This document shows, piece after piece, positions 1 to 8,269 of a stretch of 64,000 nt of DNA. Position 1 is the first letter of the stretch. Each line of letters opens with the position of its first letter. This DNA is from Rossellomorea sp. SC111 (GTDB lineage Bacteria; Bacillota; Bacilli; Bacillales; Bacillaceae_B): positions 1 to 64,000 of the forward strand of contig NZ_JANIOC010000001.1 in assembly GCF_024733565.1 (NCBI RefSeq), in the 5' to 3' direction. The position numbers and the translations under genes were made by a program. The notes under the pieces were generated by a model, which made no database searches, had not been told where the DNA came from, and worked only from the letters and a program-made list of their open reading frames with translations.

Positions 1-77
1 AGATCTCGATAACTAACGAGTTCATTAAGATAACGTTTAGCAGCGTTCAGTTTAGATTCTTGAGTAAACTTGGCCAT
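1..77 (-). CDS. IS3-type transposase OrfA, 5' end only (runs off window)
   Basis: The reverse strand reads an ATG at 77, preceded by an AGGAGG ribosome binding site. It encodes MAKFTQESKLNAAKRYLNEL and a few more residues before the window edge. This resembles the N-terminal helix-turn-helix of IS3/IS150-family OrfA proteins, which typically begin MAK(F/Y)..E.K..AV..YL. The remainder, including any catalytic OrfB, lies outside the window. Family assignment rests on 25 residues, so it is an inference from pattern and from the adjacent IS-like end. It could also be another small DNA-binding protein. Confidence 0.6.
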   Translation of the reverse strand, partial: MAKFTQESKLNAAKRYLNELVSYRD

Positions 78-117
78 ATGTGCTGGTACCTCCTATTGTT
101 GGTTGGGGTGTCCAACA
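1..117 (-). mobile_element. Left end of an insertion sequence (partial)
   Basis: Upstream of the OrfA start, the reverse strand from 117 reads TGTTGGACACCCC, which is compatible with a TG-starting IS3-family terminal repeat. A perfect 9-bp inverted repeat (TATTGTTGG at 94-102 and CCAACAATA at 112-120) flanks this end. Beyond about 120 the sequence switches abruptly to a dispersed chromosomal repeat. The exact terminus and the other end cannot be defined from this window. Confidence 0.45.
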
Positions 118-120
118 ATA

Positions 121-196
121 GGGGTGCAAGCCGAGGAGGCTCACCGCCAGCCCCGCGGAAAGCGAGCACCTCTCGCTGTAATCAACCACTACTTAC
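121..196 (-). repeat. Dispersed Bacillaceae-type repeat, copy A (interrupted)
   Basis: On the reverse strand this reads TGGTTGATTACAGCGAGAGG followed by TGCTCGCTTTCCGCGGGG and GTGAGCCTCCTCGG. The core TGGTTgATT..(G/T)GCTCGCTTTCC(G/A)CG recurs at 37111-37153 and 56391-56427. Copy A is the longest, and it stops at the IS-like end near position 120. It lies just beyond the terminator of the phosphoesterase gene. Confidence 0.6.
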
Positions 197-207
197 TACA
201 TCCAAAT

Positions 208-270
208 GAAAAATCCGAACGATTTCGATTTACAAAAATGAATTTCGAATGATCGTTCGGATTTTCTTTT
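208..270 (-). terminator. Intrinsic terminator of the metS-phosphoesterase transcript
   Basis: AAAATCCGAACGAT (210-223) and ATCGTTCGGATTTT (252-265) are perfect complements around a loop of about 28 nt. On the minus strand the stem is followed by a T-rich tract. It lies 30-90 nt downstream of the phosphoesterase stop codon. Confidence 0.75.
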
Positions 271-298
271 AACTAAATGCTTTTGTCCCAACCTCCTT

Positions 299-787
299 TT
301 ATTGATAAAAAATGTGTTCGATCTTCCACGTTTTTTCGATTGTCAATATGCCATAGGAATAGTATGGCAGCCTTCGTTTGTCTGTGGGAGATCCTGGATT
401 GAATAATAGGGTGCCTTTCATAAAGCGGGAAAAGGGGATATGGGAGTGGCCGAAAATGATTACATCCACATCTTCATCTTCAAAGGCTTCAAGAGCTCTT
501 TTTTCAGTTGTTTTACCATTTCCGTCTCCGTGAACTATGCCGATCTTCAAGCCTTTCTTCTCGATGATCCTTCTTTTTGGAAGCATGGATTGAAGTTCAA
601 CACTATCAACATTTCCAATAACAGCAATCAGTTCCCCGTACTTCTTAAATTCCTCATACACATCAAGGGTCTGAAAATCCCCACCATGAATGATGAGGTC
701 ACTATCCATTAAATCTTTTTGAAGAGAATCAGGCAGTTCCCTCCCTTTCCTTGGCAAATGGGTGTCGGATACAATGACGATCTTCAT
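299..787 (-). CDS. YfcE/MJ0936-type metallophosphoesterase
   Basis: The 162-residue protein starts MKIVIVSDTHLPR and carries the calcineurin-like metal ligands expected of the YfcE/MJ0936 family: SDTH at the N-terminus (D8, H10), GGD near residue 36, GN(V)D near residue 58, a histidine in VHGDG and a C-terminal GHSH. Family members hydrolyse phosphodiesters in vitro with Mn or Ni, and the physiological substrate is usually unknown. The gene begins one base after the methionyl-tRNA synthetase stop codon and shares its T-box leader. It may therefore be expressed when charged tRNA-Met is scarce. It is not the closest match to B. subtilis YsnB, so no symbol is given. Confidence 0.85.
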   Translation of the reverse strand: MKIVIVSDTHLPRKGRELPDSLQKDLMDSDLIIHGGDFQTLDVYEEFKKYGELIAVIGNVDSVELQSMLPKRRIIEKKGLKIGIVHGDGNGKTTEKRALEAFEDEDVDVIIFGHSHIPFSRFMKGTLLFNPGSPTDKRRLPYYSYGILTIEKTWKIEHIFYQ

Positions 788-788
788 T

Positions 789-2429
789 TCATCCTCCTTG
801 TGATTTTAAATTCAATTTATCCCGCTCTATCTCAATGGTTTCAAGTTCGATGCGGTTAAAAAGTGGGGAAGTGCTTGTCATACTAAGTTTCAAAGGCAGG
901 GATATCTTCTCCCACGCTGTTTGGACGGAAAGACCCAGCTGATCCGTTAATCTGGCTGCAGTGAAAGGTAAGAATGGCTCAACGATATTTCGCAGATTGC
1001 ATATGATATACATGAACTCTTCCAATACCTTCCTGCCTTCTTCTCGATCTTCCTTCACCAATACCCATGGCTTCTGTTCATCAAAACGTTTATTCGACCA
1101 TCGAATGAAATCGAATATCTCTTCAAGACCCTGACGAGTGCTGCCTGCTTCAATCCAATGACCAACTGACGTGTATACCTCTTCCACTTTCCGTTCGACA
1201 AGAGCATCTACCGTGGATAAAACAAGATTCTCTCCAAATTCCTTTTCGTAGAATTTCACCGTGCGCTGGACGAGATTCCCTAAGCCCCCCAGCAGTTCAC
1301 TATTATGGCTGTAAATGAATTCTCTCCAAGAAAAATCCGCATCCCTTTTTTCAGGAGCATTGATGGTGAGAAAATAGCGAATCGTATCGGGATGGTAGTC
1401 AGTGATGAGGTCCTTCACCCAGACAGCCCAATTACCACTGGTTGAGATTTTCCTTTTCTCTAAGGTCAGGTACTCATTTGACACGATGTAATCGGGTAAA
1501 TTTGTTTCTCCAATCCCCATCAGAACCGCCGGCCAAATGATCGCGTGAAACGGAATATTATCTTTTCCATGTACATAATAAGACCTTGTATCCGCTTGCC
1601 AGTAATCTGTCCAGTCCTCCCGGCGGTCTGTTGCCCATTTCTTTGATCCAGTCAGATAACCACTCACCGCTTCTATCCAAACGTAGATTTTCTTGTCAAG
1701 GAAACCTTCGACCGGTACTTCCACCCCATTTTCTAAATCCCTTGTGACCGGCCGATCCTGAAGTCCCTCTTTCAGATACCTGCTGGTAAGCTGGATCGCA
1801 TTATCCCTCCACTTTCCTTTCTGTTCGTTCAGAAACTCTTCCAGCGGCCGTTGAAGCTTGGAAAGAGCAAAGTACAAGTGACGAGTCTTTCTAAGAACCG
1901 GTTCATGCCCGCAGAGTGTACAGATTTTATCCAATAATTCCGACGGATCCAGCACAGTCGAGCAGTTATCACATTGATCCCCCCTTGCCTTCGAAGCACA
2001 AACGGGACAGGTTCCTACCACAAATCGATCAGGCAGGAATCGATGATCATTCACACAGTACACTTGCTCCACTTCCTTTTCATATAACCATCCTTTTTCA
2101 TAAAGCCTGGTAAAGATCCTTTGCACCTCTTCATGATGATGTGGATGATCGGTTCTCGTGTATTCATCATAGCTGAATCCAAGGGATTGAAAGGAATGGG
2201 CAAATTCCTCATGATAGCGATTCGCTATCTCTTCTACACTGATTCCTTCCTGCCCCGCCCGGATCCCGATCGGTGTCCCATTGCAATCGCTTCCTGACAC
2301 ATAGAGGACCCTCTCCCCTTTCAACCGGTAATAACGTGCAATGATATCCCCCGGCAGCAAAGCTGCAATATGCCCCAAATGCAAGGAACCGTTGGCATAT
2401 GGCCAAGCCCCTCCAATAAAAACAGTCAT
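789..2429 (-). CDS. metS: Methionyl-tRNA synthetase, second (MetRS2-like) type
   Basis: This 546-residue class I synthetase charges tRNA-Met in the cytosol. The start at MTVFIGGAWPYANG follows GAGGAGGAAAACACT. A start further upstream would fall inside the T-box terminator stem. Visible motifs are the HIGH variant HLGH (17-20), zinc-knuckle cysteines CPVC (141, 144) and CDNC (153, 156), a further CTLCGHEP (170-176), and the anticodon-binding region after residue 360. The KMSKS loop is KISTS (327-331), lacking the lysine and first serine of the consensus. The C-terminal EMAPII-like dimerisation domain of the usual roughly 660-residue Bacillus MetS is absent. These traits suggest the archaeal/E. 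coli-like MetRS2 class, known in some Firmicutes to tolerate MetRS1 inhibitors. A housekeeping MetS probably exists elsewhere. Confidence 0.9.
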   Translation of the reverse strand: MTVFIGGAWPYANGSLHLGHIAALLPGDIIARYYRLKGERVLYVSGSDCNGTPIGIRAGQEGISVEEIANRYHEEFAHSFQSLGFSYDEYTRTDHPHHHEEVQRIFTRLYEKGWLYEKEVEQVYCVNDHRFLPDRFVVGTCPVCASKARGDQCDNCSTVLDPSELLDKICTLCGHEPVLRKTRHLYFALSKLQRPLEEFLNEQKGKWRDNAIQLTSRYLKEGLQDRPVTRDLENGVEVPVEGFLDKKIYVWIEAVSGYLTGSKKWATDRREDWTDYWQADTRSYYVHGKDNIPFHAIIWPAVLMGIGETNLPDYIVSNEYLTLEKRKISTSGNWAVWVKDLITDYHPDTIRYFLTINAPEKRDADFSWREFIYSHNSELLGGLGNLVQRTVKFYEKEFGENLVLSTVDALVERKVEEVYTSVGHWIEAGSTRQGLEEIFDFIRWSNKRFDEQKPWVLVKEDREEGRKVLEEFMYIICNLRNIVEPFLPFTAARLTDQLGLSVQTAWEKISLPLKLSMTSTSPLFNRIELETIEIERDKLNLKSQGG

Positions 2430-2445
2430 AGTGTTTTCCTCCTCG

Positions 2446-2756
2446 AAATAAATAAAAACCCCTCGTCCCATAGACATCATAAGACATCTAAGGACGAGGG
2501 GTTAAGCTCGTGGTACCACCTTAATTTATAGCTTGCTCACACAAACTACCTCAACAAGTACGGGGCAGGATAAGCCCTTATACCGTGGCAGTGATAACGG
2601 ACGCCCATCCCCGTTCTATCCTACACCAGGAAGGTTCGAATAGAATGCTCCGAGACCATTTTCCATAGGTAATCTCCCTGCTTCTTTTCAGCTTCCGAAG
2701 CTCTCTGATAAGGTGCCTTCACTATGTACTCTTCTCATCAACGCAAATTAGATTTG
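2446..2756 (-). promoter_or_regulatory. T-box leader (Met-specific) of metS
   Basis: The minus-strand leader contains the T-box AAGGTGGTACCACGAGC at about 2496-2512. A terminator helix follows (cccctcgtcc...gggacgagggg then a T-run, about 2448-2503). A Stem I region has AGAGAG, and the sequence GGAAAATGGTCTCGGAGC near 2645-2665 places ATG (Met) where the Trp leaders in this window carry TGG. Uncharged tRNA-Met should stabilise the antiterminator and allow metS transcription. Confidence 0.93.
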
Positions 2757-2789
2757 ATTATATTATGCCACTTTTTCAAAAAAATGCAA
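2757..2789 (-). promoter_or_regulatory. Sigma-A-type promoter of the metS leader
   Basis: On the minus strand TTGCAT (2784-2789) is followed after 18 nt by TAATAT (2760-2765). The overlapping hexamer TATAAT lies at 2757-2762. This places the start point just before the T-box Stem I. Confidence 0.55.
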
Positions 2790-2880
2790 CATTCCAGTAA
2801 AGGTTTTACTTCACAGGTTTCGTGGAAAAGTGAAAGATAGAACATCAATGTGAAAATACAGGAAAAGAGGTGATGCCCTT

Positions 2881-3477
2881 TTGTTTACGCTACAGAAACA
2901 ATTTAAGCGCCCAAAAGGAATCCTTGGCTGGGTTGTGGGGAAAGTGATGGAGTTTGATAATCGGAAGATCAACAATTGGTCCATCAAACAACTGGCCATC
3001 GAAAAGGACCATCGAATTCTTGAAGTGGGATTTGGGCCGGGATATTGTATAAAGCGAATTACTGATCGATTCCCTGATACTTTTGTGGACGGGGTCGATC
3101 TTTCCGAAACAATGAAAGACGCGGCACAAAGTAAGAATCAGCAAGCTATAGAGAAAGGGAGGGTTCGCCTGTTTGTTCAGGACATCAGTCAATTCGAGCT
3201 AAACGATGTTCAGTACGATCGAATCTTTTCCGTTAATAATTACCCGTTATGGAATAATCATAAGCAGGCACTTAGCCATTTATACACGATGCTTAAAACC
3301 GAAGGCACCCTGCTCATTACCGTGCAGCCCAGGGGGGATGAAGAGCGGGACAGCAAAGCTCGACGCTATGGCGAAGAAATTTCAAAGGCTCTACAGGAAA
3401 CCGGCTTTAAAAATATTACTCTTTCCTATAAAGATGTAAGTCCTGCACTGACTGTCTCCATAAAAGGTGTAAAATAA
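2881..3477 (+). CDS. Class I SAM-dependent methyltransferase
   Basis: The 198-residue protein has the Rossmann motif I ILEVGFGPGYC (about 46-56), an acidic residue after strand 2 in VDGVDLSETM, and a motif near IFSVNNYPLW in place of the usual acidic post-strand-4 motif. This is the UbiE/Methyltransf_11-like fold, and the substrate is unknown. Translation most likely starts at a TTG at 2881, because AGAGGTGATG sits 6-7 nt upstream and the nearby ATG (2873) is out of frame. It is monocistronic and ends at a convergent terminator shared with the small lipoprotein gene. Confidence 0.85.
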   Translation: MFTLQKQFKRPKGILGWVVGKVMEFDNRKINNWSIKQLAIEKDHRILEVGFGPGYCIKRITDRFPDTFVDGVDLSETMKDAAQSKNQQAIEKGRVRLFVQDISQFELNDVQYDRIFSVNNYPLWNNHKQALSHLYTMLKTEGTLLITVQPRGDEERDSKARRYGEEISKALQETGFKNITLSYKDVSPALTVSIKGVK

Positions 3478-3493
3478 TTGATCATGCCAAGTA

Positions 3494-3528
3494 AACAGCC
3501 GACCCTATTAGGATCGGCTGAAGATCTT
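3494..3528. terminator. Convergent terminator
   Basis: The stem CAGCCGA...TCGGCTG (3496-3520) is followed by AAGATCTTTTT on the plus strand. It terminates the methyltransferase gene and may also act weakly on the lipoprotein transcript from the other side. Confidence 0.65.
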
Positions 3529-3529
3529 T

Positions 3530-3685
3530 TTACTCCTCGGTGTTGCTCTCGTCTGTATTACTTCCTTCATCCATGTTCTCTTCTGTTCCTGTATCATCCT
3601 CTGAATCGCTGCTGCATCCGGCTGCAAATGTTACTACTGATAGTGCTGTCATGATCATTAATAACCACTTTTTCATGTTTTTCAT
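3530..3685 (-). CDS. Very small predicted lipoprotein (51 aa)
   Basis: The sequence encodes MKNMKKWLLMIMTALSVVTF, then AAGC and a Ser/Asp/Glu/Thr-rich tail ending NTDESNTEE. The N-terminus is a classic signal peptide with lipobox FAAGC (lipidated Cys24). The mature part is only about 28 residues and strongly acidic. AGGAGG lies 8 nt before the ATG at 3685. An ATG two codons earlier (3691) is too close to the ribosome binding site. Such small acidic lipoproteins are common and mostly uncharacterised in Bacillaceae. No function is assigned. Confidence 0.75.
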   Translation of the reverse strand: MKNMKKWLLMIMTALSVVTFAAGCSSDSEDDTGTEENMDEGSNTDESNTEE

Positions 3686-3831
3686 TTTCATAGCCTCCTG
3701 TTATGATGCGTTGTTCAACTACATCTCTATCATACTGATTTTTCAGAGTATGAGAAGGCGATTTACCTTTATTTAACATTCATTTAGATTCTATTCATCA
3801 ACTCCTGCATTTTTTTACAAAATGGACGAAT

Positions 3832-4623
3832 TCACGAGTGAAAAGCTCCTGCCTTGGATGCTTCGATTAACTCCCTGATTTCATCAAATGAGTCTTGCTG
3901 AATAAGATCTATGATTTTACTTCCAACCACTACCCCATCACAACTTTCACTCATGCTGCGTACGTGGTCGGGGCTCGATATTCCGAATCCTGCCAGAACT
4001 GGAACCGGACTGTTGCTTTTAAGCTTGTTTAAATGACGGGATATATTCTCGGCAAACCCTTCTCTTGATCCTGTAATTCCATTAATCGTAACAGCATAGA
4101 GGAACCCTTCTGTCACAGAGGCCAATTCCTTTACTCTTTCCAAAGGACTGGTGAGGGTTGCCAATTGGATAATGGCTATTTCTTTATCCTTAGAAGGCAG
4201 CTTAACCATATCGTAATGCTCCAGTGGCAGATCAGGAATAATCACTCCATCCACACCAGCCATTTTACAATCTTCAAAGAAGTGTTCTACGCCATATTTA
4301 TAAATCGGATTGATATAGGTCATAAATATCAGGGGGATCCCAATTTCTTCTCTTCTTTCCTTCAATTCATCGAACACCTTTCGAAGTGTGGTTCCTTTCT
4401 CTAGTGCCCTTTTACCCGCTTCTTGAATCGTCGGCCCATCGGCAACGGGATCAGAGAACGGAATACCGATTTCGATGGCAGTCGCACCACCTTCTTCAAG
4501 CTTCTTTAAAGTTGATATCAATGTTTCAATGCCACCGTCACCCGCCATTACATAGGGGATGAACAGCTTATTTCCCCGCATTAATTCGGCTTGAAGGGCG
4601 CTTTCCAGAAATATTTTACCCAT
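3832..4623 (-). CDS. trpA: Tryptophan synthase alpha subunit
   Basis: The 263-residue TIM-barrel protein cleaves indole-3-glycerol phosphate to indole and glyceraldehyde-3-phosphate within the TrpA2B2 complex. Visible signatures are [22 protein letters not shown], with the catalytic Glu and Asp of the family, and the phosphate-binding GFGIS and GVVVGSKI segments near the C-terminus. The start overlaps the trpB stop by 8 bp, implying translational coupling. It is the last gene of the operon. No convincing hairpin terminator was seen in the roughly 150 bp downstream, where the small lipoprotein gene follows in the same orientation. Confidence 0.97.
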   Translation of the reverse strand: MGKIFLESALQAELMRGNKLFIPYVMAGDGGIETLISTLKKLEEGGATAIEIGIPFSDPVADGPTIQEAGKRALEKGTTLRKVFDELKERREEIGIPLIFMTYINPIYKYGVEHFFEDCKMAGVDGVIIPDLPLEHYDMVKLPSKDKEIAIIQLATLTSPLERVKELASVTEGFLYAVTINGITGSREGFAENISRHLNKLKSNSPVPVLAGFGISSPDHVRSMSESCDGVVVGSKIIDLIQQDSFDEIRELIEASKAGAFHS

Positions 4624-5818
4624 GCTGACTACCTCCCAATAAATCTTTTACTTGTTCAACATCTTTATCGCCTCTGCCTGATAGACAAATGACGATCGAT
4701 TGATCCTTTGTCATGTCTTTTGCAATGTGAACCGCATAGGAAACGGCATGGGAACTTTCGAGTGCAGGAATGATTCCTTCAGTCTGTGATAACTGTTTAA
4801 ATGCTTCCAGCGCTTCACCGTCAGAAATGGATGCATAACGGACTCTGTCAATCTCTTTTAAGTAGCTGTGCTCTGGCCCCACACCAGGGTAGTCAAGTCC
4901 TGCTGAAATGGAATGAGCTTCCTGTATCTGCCCTGCTTCATTCTGAAGGAGATACATCATGCTTCCATGAAGGATTCCGACAGATCCTTTCGTTAAGGTG
5001 GCAGCGTGCTTCTCTGTTTCAATTCCGCTTCCGGCTGCCTCTACGCCATATAACTCCACCTCTTGGTCCTCAATAAACGGGTGGAACATTCCAATGGCAT
5101 TACTTCCTCCTCCGACACATGCGACGATGGCATTTGGGAGACATTTTTCTTTTTCAAAGAATTGTTTCTTCGTTTCTTTCCCAATGATACTTTGGAAGTC
5201 ACGGACCATCTTCGGAAATGGGTGTGGACCTAAAACGGACCCCATTATATAGTGAGTGTCTTCAACATTGGCAACCCAGTAACGCAGCGCTTCATTCACG
5301 GCATCCTTCAATGTGGCGCTTCCCTGGGTGACGCTGATTACCTTTGCTCCTAGCAACTCCATCCTGAATACATTCAGCTTCTGCCTGCGGATATCTTCCG
5401 CACCCATGAAAATGACACAATCAAGGTTTAATAAAGCACATACGGTGGCAGTTGCAACCCCATGTTGACCCGCTCCCGTTTCTGCTACGACTTTTCTTTT
5501 TCCCATCCGTTCAGCAAGCAGGGCCTGACCGATGGTATTGTTAATTTTATGTGCACCGGTGTGATTAAGATCTTCCCGCTTCAGATAAATTTTGGCGCCT
5601 CCTACCTGCCTGCTGAGATTTTCAGCAAAGTATAGAGGGTTCTCTCTCCCTACATAGTCCTTTAAGTAGCTTTCCAGCTTCGTTTGAAAGTCTTCGTCCT
5701 CTATTGCTTCATCGTAAGCCGCTTCCAGCTCCTGAACGGCTTTCATCAACGATTCAGGAACGAACCTCCCACCGAATTGTCCGAATAGTCCTTTATGATC
5801 TGGTTGTGCATATAACAT
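4616..5818 (-). CDS. trpB: Tryptophan synthase beta subunit
   Basis: The 400-residue PLP enzyme condenses indole with serine to make tryptophan. The start [10 protein letters not shown] follows GGAGGAAG, and upstream in-frame codons lack a ribosome binding site. Diagnostic segments are [20 protein letters not shown] with the PLP lysine in [15 protein letters not shown], and the glycine-rich phosphate loop [12 protein letters not shown]. It matches TrpB1, the form that pairs with TrpA, in length and motif. It starts 28 nt after trpF and overlaps trpA. Confidence 0.97.
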   Translation of the reverse strand: MLYAQPDHKGLFGQFGGRFVPESLMKAVQELEAAYDEAIEDEDFQTKLESYLKDYVGRENPLYFAENLSRQVGGAKIYLKREDLNHTGAHKINNTIGQALLAERMGKRKVVAETGAGQHGVATATVCALLNLDCVIFMGAEDIRRQKLNVFRMELLGAKVISVTQGSATLKDAVNEALRYWVANVEDTHYIMGSVLGPHPFPKMVRDFQSIIGKETKKQFFEKEKCLPNAIVACVGGGSNAIGMFHPFIEDQEVELYGVEAAGSGIETEKHAATLTKGSVGILHGSMMYLLQNEAGQIQEAHSISAGLDYPGVGPEHSYLKEIDRVRYASISDGEALEAFKQLSQTEGIIPALESSHAVSYAVHIAKDMTKDQSIVICLSGRGDKDVEQVKDLLGGSQHG

Positions 5819-5846
5819 TCTTCTTCCTCCATTCACTGTTTTCTTT

Positions 5847-6458
5847 TTATACAAGCACCGACTTTGCTTCCCTGACAAATGATTCTATCTTTAACCGGTC
5901 CTTCGCCCCATCCGTCTCAACCCCACTCGAGACATCGACCATATAGGGACGGACCTTGATGATGGCTTCCCTGACATTGTCCGGATTTAATCCTCCTGCA
6001 AGAATCAGATGGTGGGAAATGTTGATCGAATGTGTATAATCCCAATTGAAGGTGGTGCCATTCCCTCCACGATGTGGGCCCTTTCCGCTATCTAACAAAA
6101 TCATCTCACCAGGAAAGTCGTCAATCCCGTCTATATCTTTTCTTTCCTTCACCGAAATCGCCTTGATAAAAGGGAGGTTTAGAGTTTCACAGAATTCCAC
6201 TGATTCATCCCCGTGCAGCTGCACATAATCGAGCTTCACGAGATGAAAGATTTCTTCCATTCTTTCTTTTGACTCATTTACAAATACACCGATTTTCAAT
6301 AAATCTGAAGAAATGGATTTGCTGATCTCGGCGGCTTTCTCAACATCGACTTTCCTTTTACTATCGGCAAACACGAACCCTATGGCATCAGCTCCCGCTT
6401 CCAGTGCCCACTCGGCTTCTACCTGTCTTCTGATGCCGCATACTTTGACTTTCGTCAT
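5847..6458 (-). CDS. trpF: Phosphoribosylanthranilate isomerase
   Basis: The 203-residue (beta/alpha)8 enzyme carries out the Amadori rearrangement of phosphoribosylanthranilate. The family start VKVCGIR contains the catalytic cysteine (Cys7). VQLHGDE and the catalytic aspartate region [14 protein letters not shown] follow, and the phosphate loops are [10 protein letters not shown] and VDVSSGVE. The start codon overlaps the trpC stop by 4 bp (ATGA type), so translation is probably coupled. Confidence 0.96.
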   Translation of the reverse strand: MTKVKVCGIRRQVEAEWALEAGADAIGFVFADSKRKVDVEKAAEISKSISSDLLKIGVFVNESKERMEEIFHLVKLDYVQLHGDESVEFCETLNLPFIKAISVKERKDIDGIDDFPGEMILLDSGKGPHRGGNGTTFNWDYTHSINISHHLILAGGLNPDNVREAIIKVRPYMVDVSSGVETDGAKDRLKIESFVREAKSVLV

Positions 6459-7243
6459 TTCATCTCACCTTTTTCAACCTTGAGAGAAAAGAGGGTAGCT
6501 GCGGGATCTTTACTCCTCATTAACGTTTCCCCGACGAGGACCCCTTGTGCACCTGCATCTTTCACTCTCGTTGAATCCAACTCATCCCTGATCCCACTTT
6601 CACTTATGAGTACGACTTCCCTTCCCTTCACCATCGATGCCAGAGATTCAGTGATGAGAAGATCCACTTCAAAGGTTTTCAGGTTTCGATTATTCACTCC
6701 GATTATAGTAGCCCCGAGTTCTAGAGCTACCACCATTTCTTCCTCATTGTGAACTTCTACAAGAACCTCCAGTCCTAGATTTGAGGCATAAGAAAATAAT
6801 TCTCCCAGTCTGAAGGTATCCAAGGCAGCCACAATTAACAGAATCACATTCGCCCCTGCATCCCTGGCACGATCGATCTGGATTTCATCGATGATAAAGT
6901 CTTTACACAGAATCGGGATCGAGACGGCTCTTCGAACATTTGCAAGATCCTCCATTCTCCCTTTGAAAAATGGTGTATCCGTCAGAACAGAAATGGCGCA
7001 TGCTCCAGCTTCTGCATAGATAACGGCTTGTGTCACCGGATCCACTTCGGTCCGAATATCTCCTTTAGATGGAGATGCCCGTTTGATCTCTGCTATCACC
7101 TGTAGGGACGAAGCGGATTTAAGAGTTTCATATAATGAATGATTCGAGGTGCCTTGATATTGAAAGGCAGTATATCCGGATTGTTTTAGCTCCTTCACTT
7201 CTTCTTTCTTCTTTTCAATGATGGTTTCTAAAATGGTTGTCAT
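6455..7243 (-). CDS. trpC: Indole-3-glycerol phosphate synthase
   Basis: The 262-residue enzyme closes the indole ring from CdRP. Visible family motifs are VIAEIKRASPSKG with the catalytic lysine and phosphate contacts, LCKDFIIDEIQI, GVNNRNLKTFEVD, LISESGI and VLVGETLMRS. It is adjacent to trpD and overlaps trpF. Length and motifs are typical of a monofunctional TrpC. Confidence 0.96.
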   Translation of the reverse strand: MTTILETIIEKKKEEVKELKQSGYTAFQYQGTSNHSLYETLKSASSLQVIAEIKRASPSKGDIRTEVDPVTQAVIYAEAGACAISVLTDTPFFKGRMEDLANVRRAVSIPILCKDFIIDEIQIDRARDAGANVILLIVAALDTFRLGELFSYASNLGLEVLVEVHNEEEMVVALELGATIIGVNNRNLKTFEVDLLITESLASMVKGREVVLISESGIRDELDSTRVKDAGAQGVLVGETLMRSKDPAATLFSLKVEKGEMK

Positions 7244-8269
7244 TCAAATCACCTGCTTTCTTCGTTGTCGGCTATAGTGTACAAGGGATGAGAGCGCTTC
7301 ATTTGCACGTCCGCTTCCTATGCTTTCCCTAGCCAGTTTTACACCTTCTGCGAAGGTAGAAGCTTTCCCATGGGCAACTAAAGCGATTCCTGCGTTGAAT
7401 AGGACCGTATCAGTATAGGCGCCTTCTTTTCCGTGTAAGACCTCCTGTAAGATACGGGCATTGTCCCTTGCATCTCCTCCTTTTATTTCTTCAAGGGTAT
7501 AAGATGGGAGCCCCACCTCGTCCCCTGATAATGTAAATGAGCTGATTTCACCATCCTCCAAAAGGACAAGATGATTTTCACCTGCAAGTGACGCTTCGTC
7601 CATATAGTCCGCCCCATTCAGAACGATTGCCCGCTTTCTTCCCAAATCATGTAAAACATTTGCCATCATTTCTAGCTTATCTCTTCTGTACACCCCGACC
7701 AGCTGTGTTTCTAGTTGAACAGGATTCGTTAATGGACCAATCAGATTAAAGATGGTCGGGATTTTCAATTCTTTCCGGACCTTCATGATTTTCTTAAGCC
7801 CTGAATGGATATGGGGTGCATAGAGGAAGGCGATATTGGTTTCATTCAGGAGATTTTCCACTTCATGGGCCCCGAAGTCCAGTGAGACGCCCAGGTGTTC
7901 TAATACATCTGCACTGCCGGTCTTGCTTGATATGCTCCTATTACCGTGCTTTGCAACCTTGACGCCTGCTCCTGCCAATACGAATGCGCTCGTTGTACTG
8001 ATATTGAAGCTCTGGGATCCATCCCCACCTGTCCCGCAGTTATCCAATACATTTTCCACAGTGCTGGTTACGGGCATTGCCTTCTCTCGAAGCACTTCAA
8101 CCAGGCCTGTCATTTCCCCCACCGTTTCCCCCTTCACTTTCAACAGGGTCAAGAAACATGCTATTTGACTCTCGGTCGTTTCTTCCTTGAATAATTCCTG
8201 AACAGCTCCCCTCATCTCATCTCTTTCTAATGAATGACCATCAGACAGCTTTTGTAGATAGCTTTTCAC
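7244..8269 (-). CDS. trpD: Anthranilate phosphoribosyltransferase
   Basis: The 341-residue enzyme transfers phosphoribosyl from PRPP to anthranilate. It shows the PRPP-binding loop DNCGTGGDGSQSFNIST (about 82-98), KHGNRSISSKTGSADVLE and NLIGPLTNP. A GTG start at 8269 is supported by AAAGGGGAATAAGC upstream. It overlaps the trpG 3' end by 29 bp, so the two genes are probably translationally coupled. Confidence 0.96.
   Translation of the reverse strand: MKSYLQKLSDGHSLERDEMRGAVQELFKEETTESQIACFLTLLKVKGETVGEMTGLVEVLREKAMPVTSTVENVLDNCGTGGDGSQSFNISTTSAFVLAGAGVKVAKHGNRSISSKTGSADVLEHLGVSLDFGAHEVENLLNETNIAFLYAPHIHSGLKKIMKVRKELKIPTIFNLIGPLTNPVQLETQLVGVYRRDKLEMMANVLHDLGRKRAIVLNGADYMDEASLAGENHLVLLEDGEISSFTLSGDEVGLPSYTLEEIKGGDARDNARILQEVLHGKEGAYTDTVLFNAGIALVAHGKASTFAEGVKLARESIGSGRANEALSSLVHYSRQRRKQVI

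Noticed and set aside
70-252. Plus-strand frame of about 60 codons across the IS end and repeat
   Set aside because: It runs antisense through a transposase start, a repeat and a terminator, with no ribosome binding site.
2811-3192. Minus-strand frames over the methyltransferase gene
   Set aside because: They are antisense to a gene with clear SAM-binding motifs and have no independent support.
3540-3779. Two longer frames overlapping the small lipoprotein gene
   Set aside because: Neither has a ribosome binding site or sensible composition. The 51-codon frame has a signal peptide, lipobox and AGGAGG.
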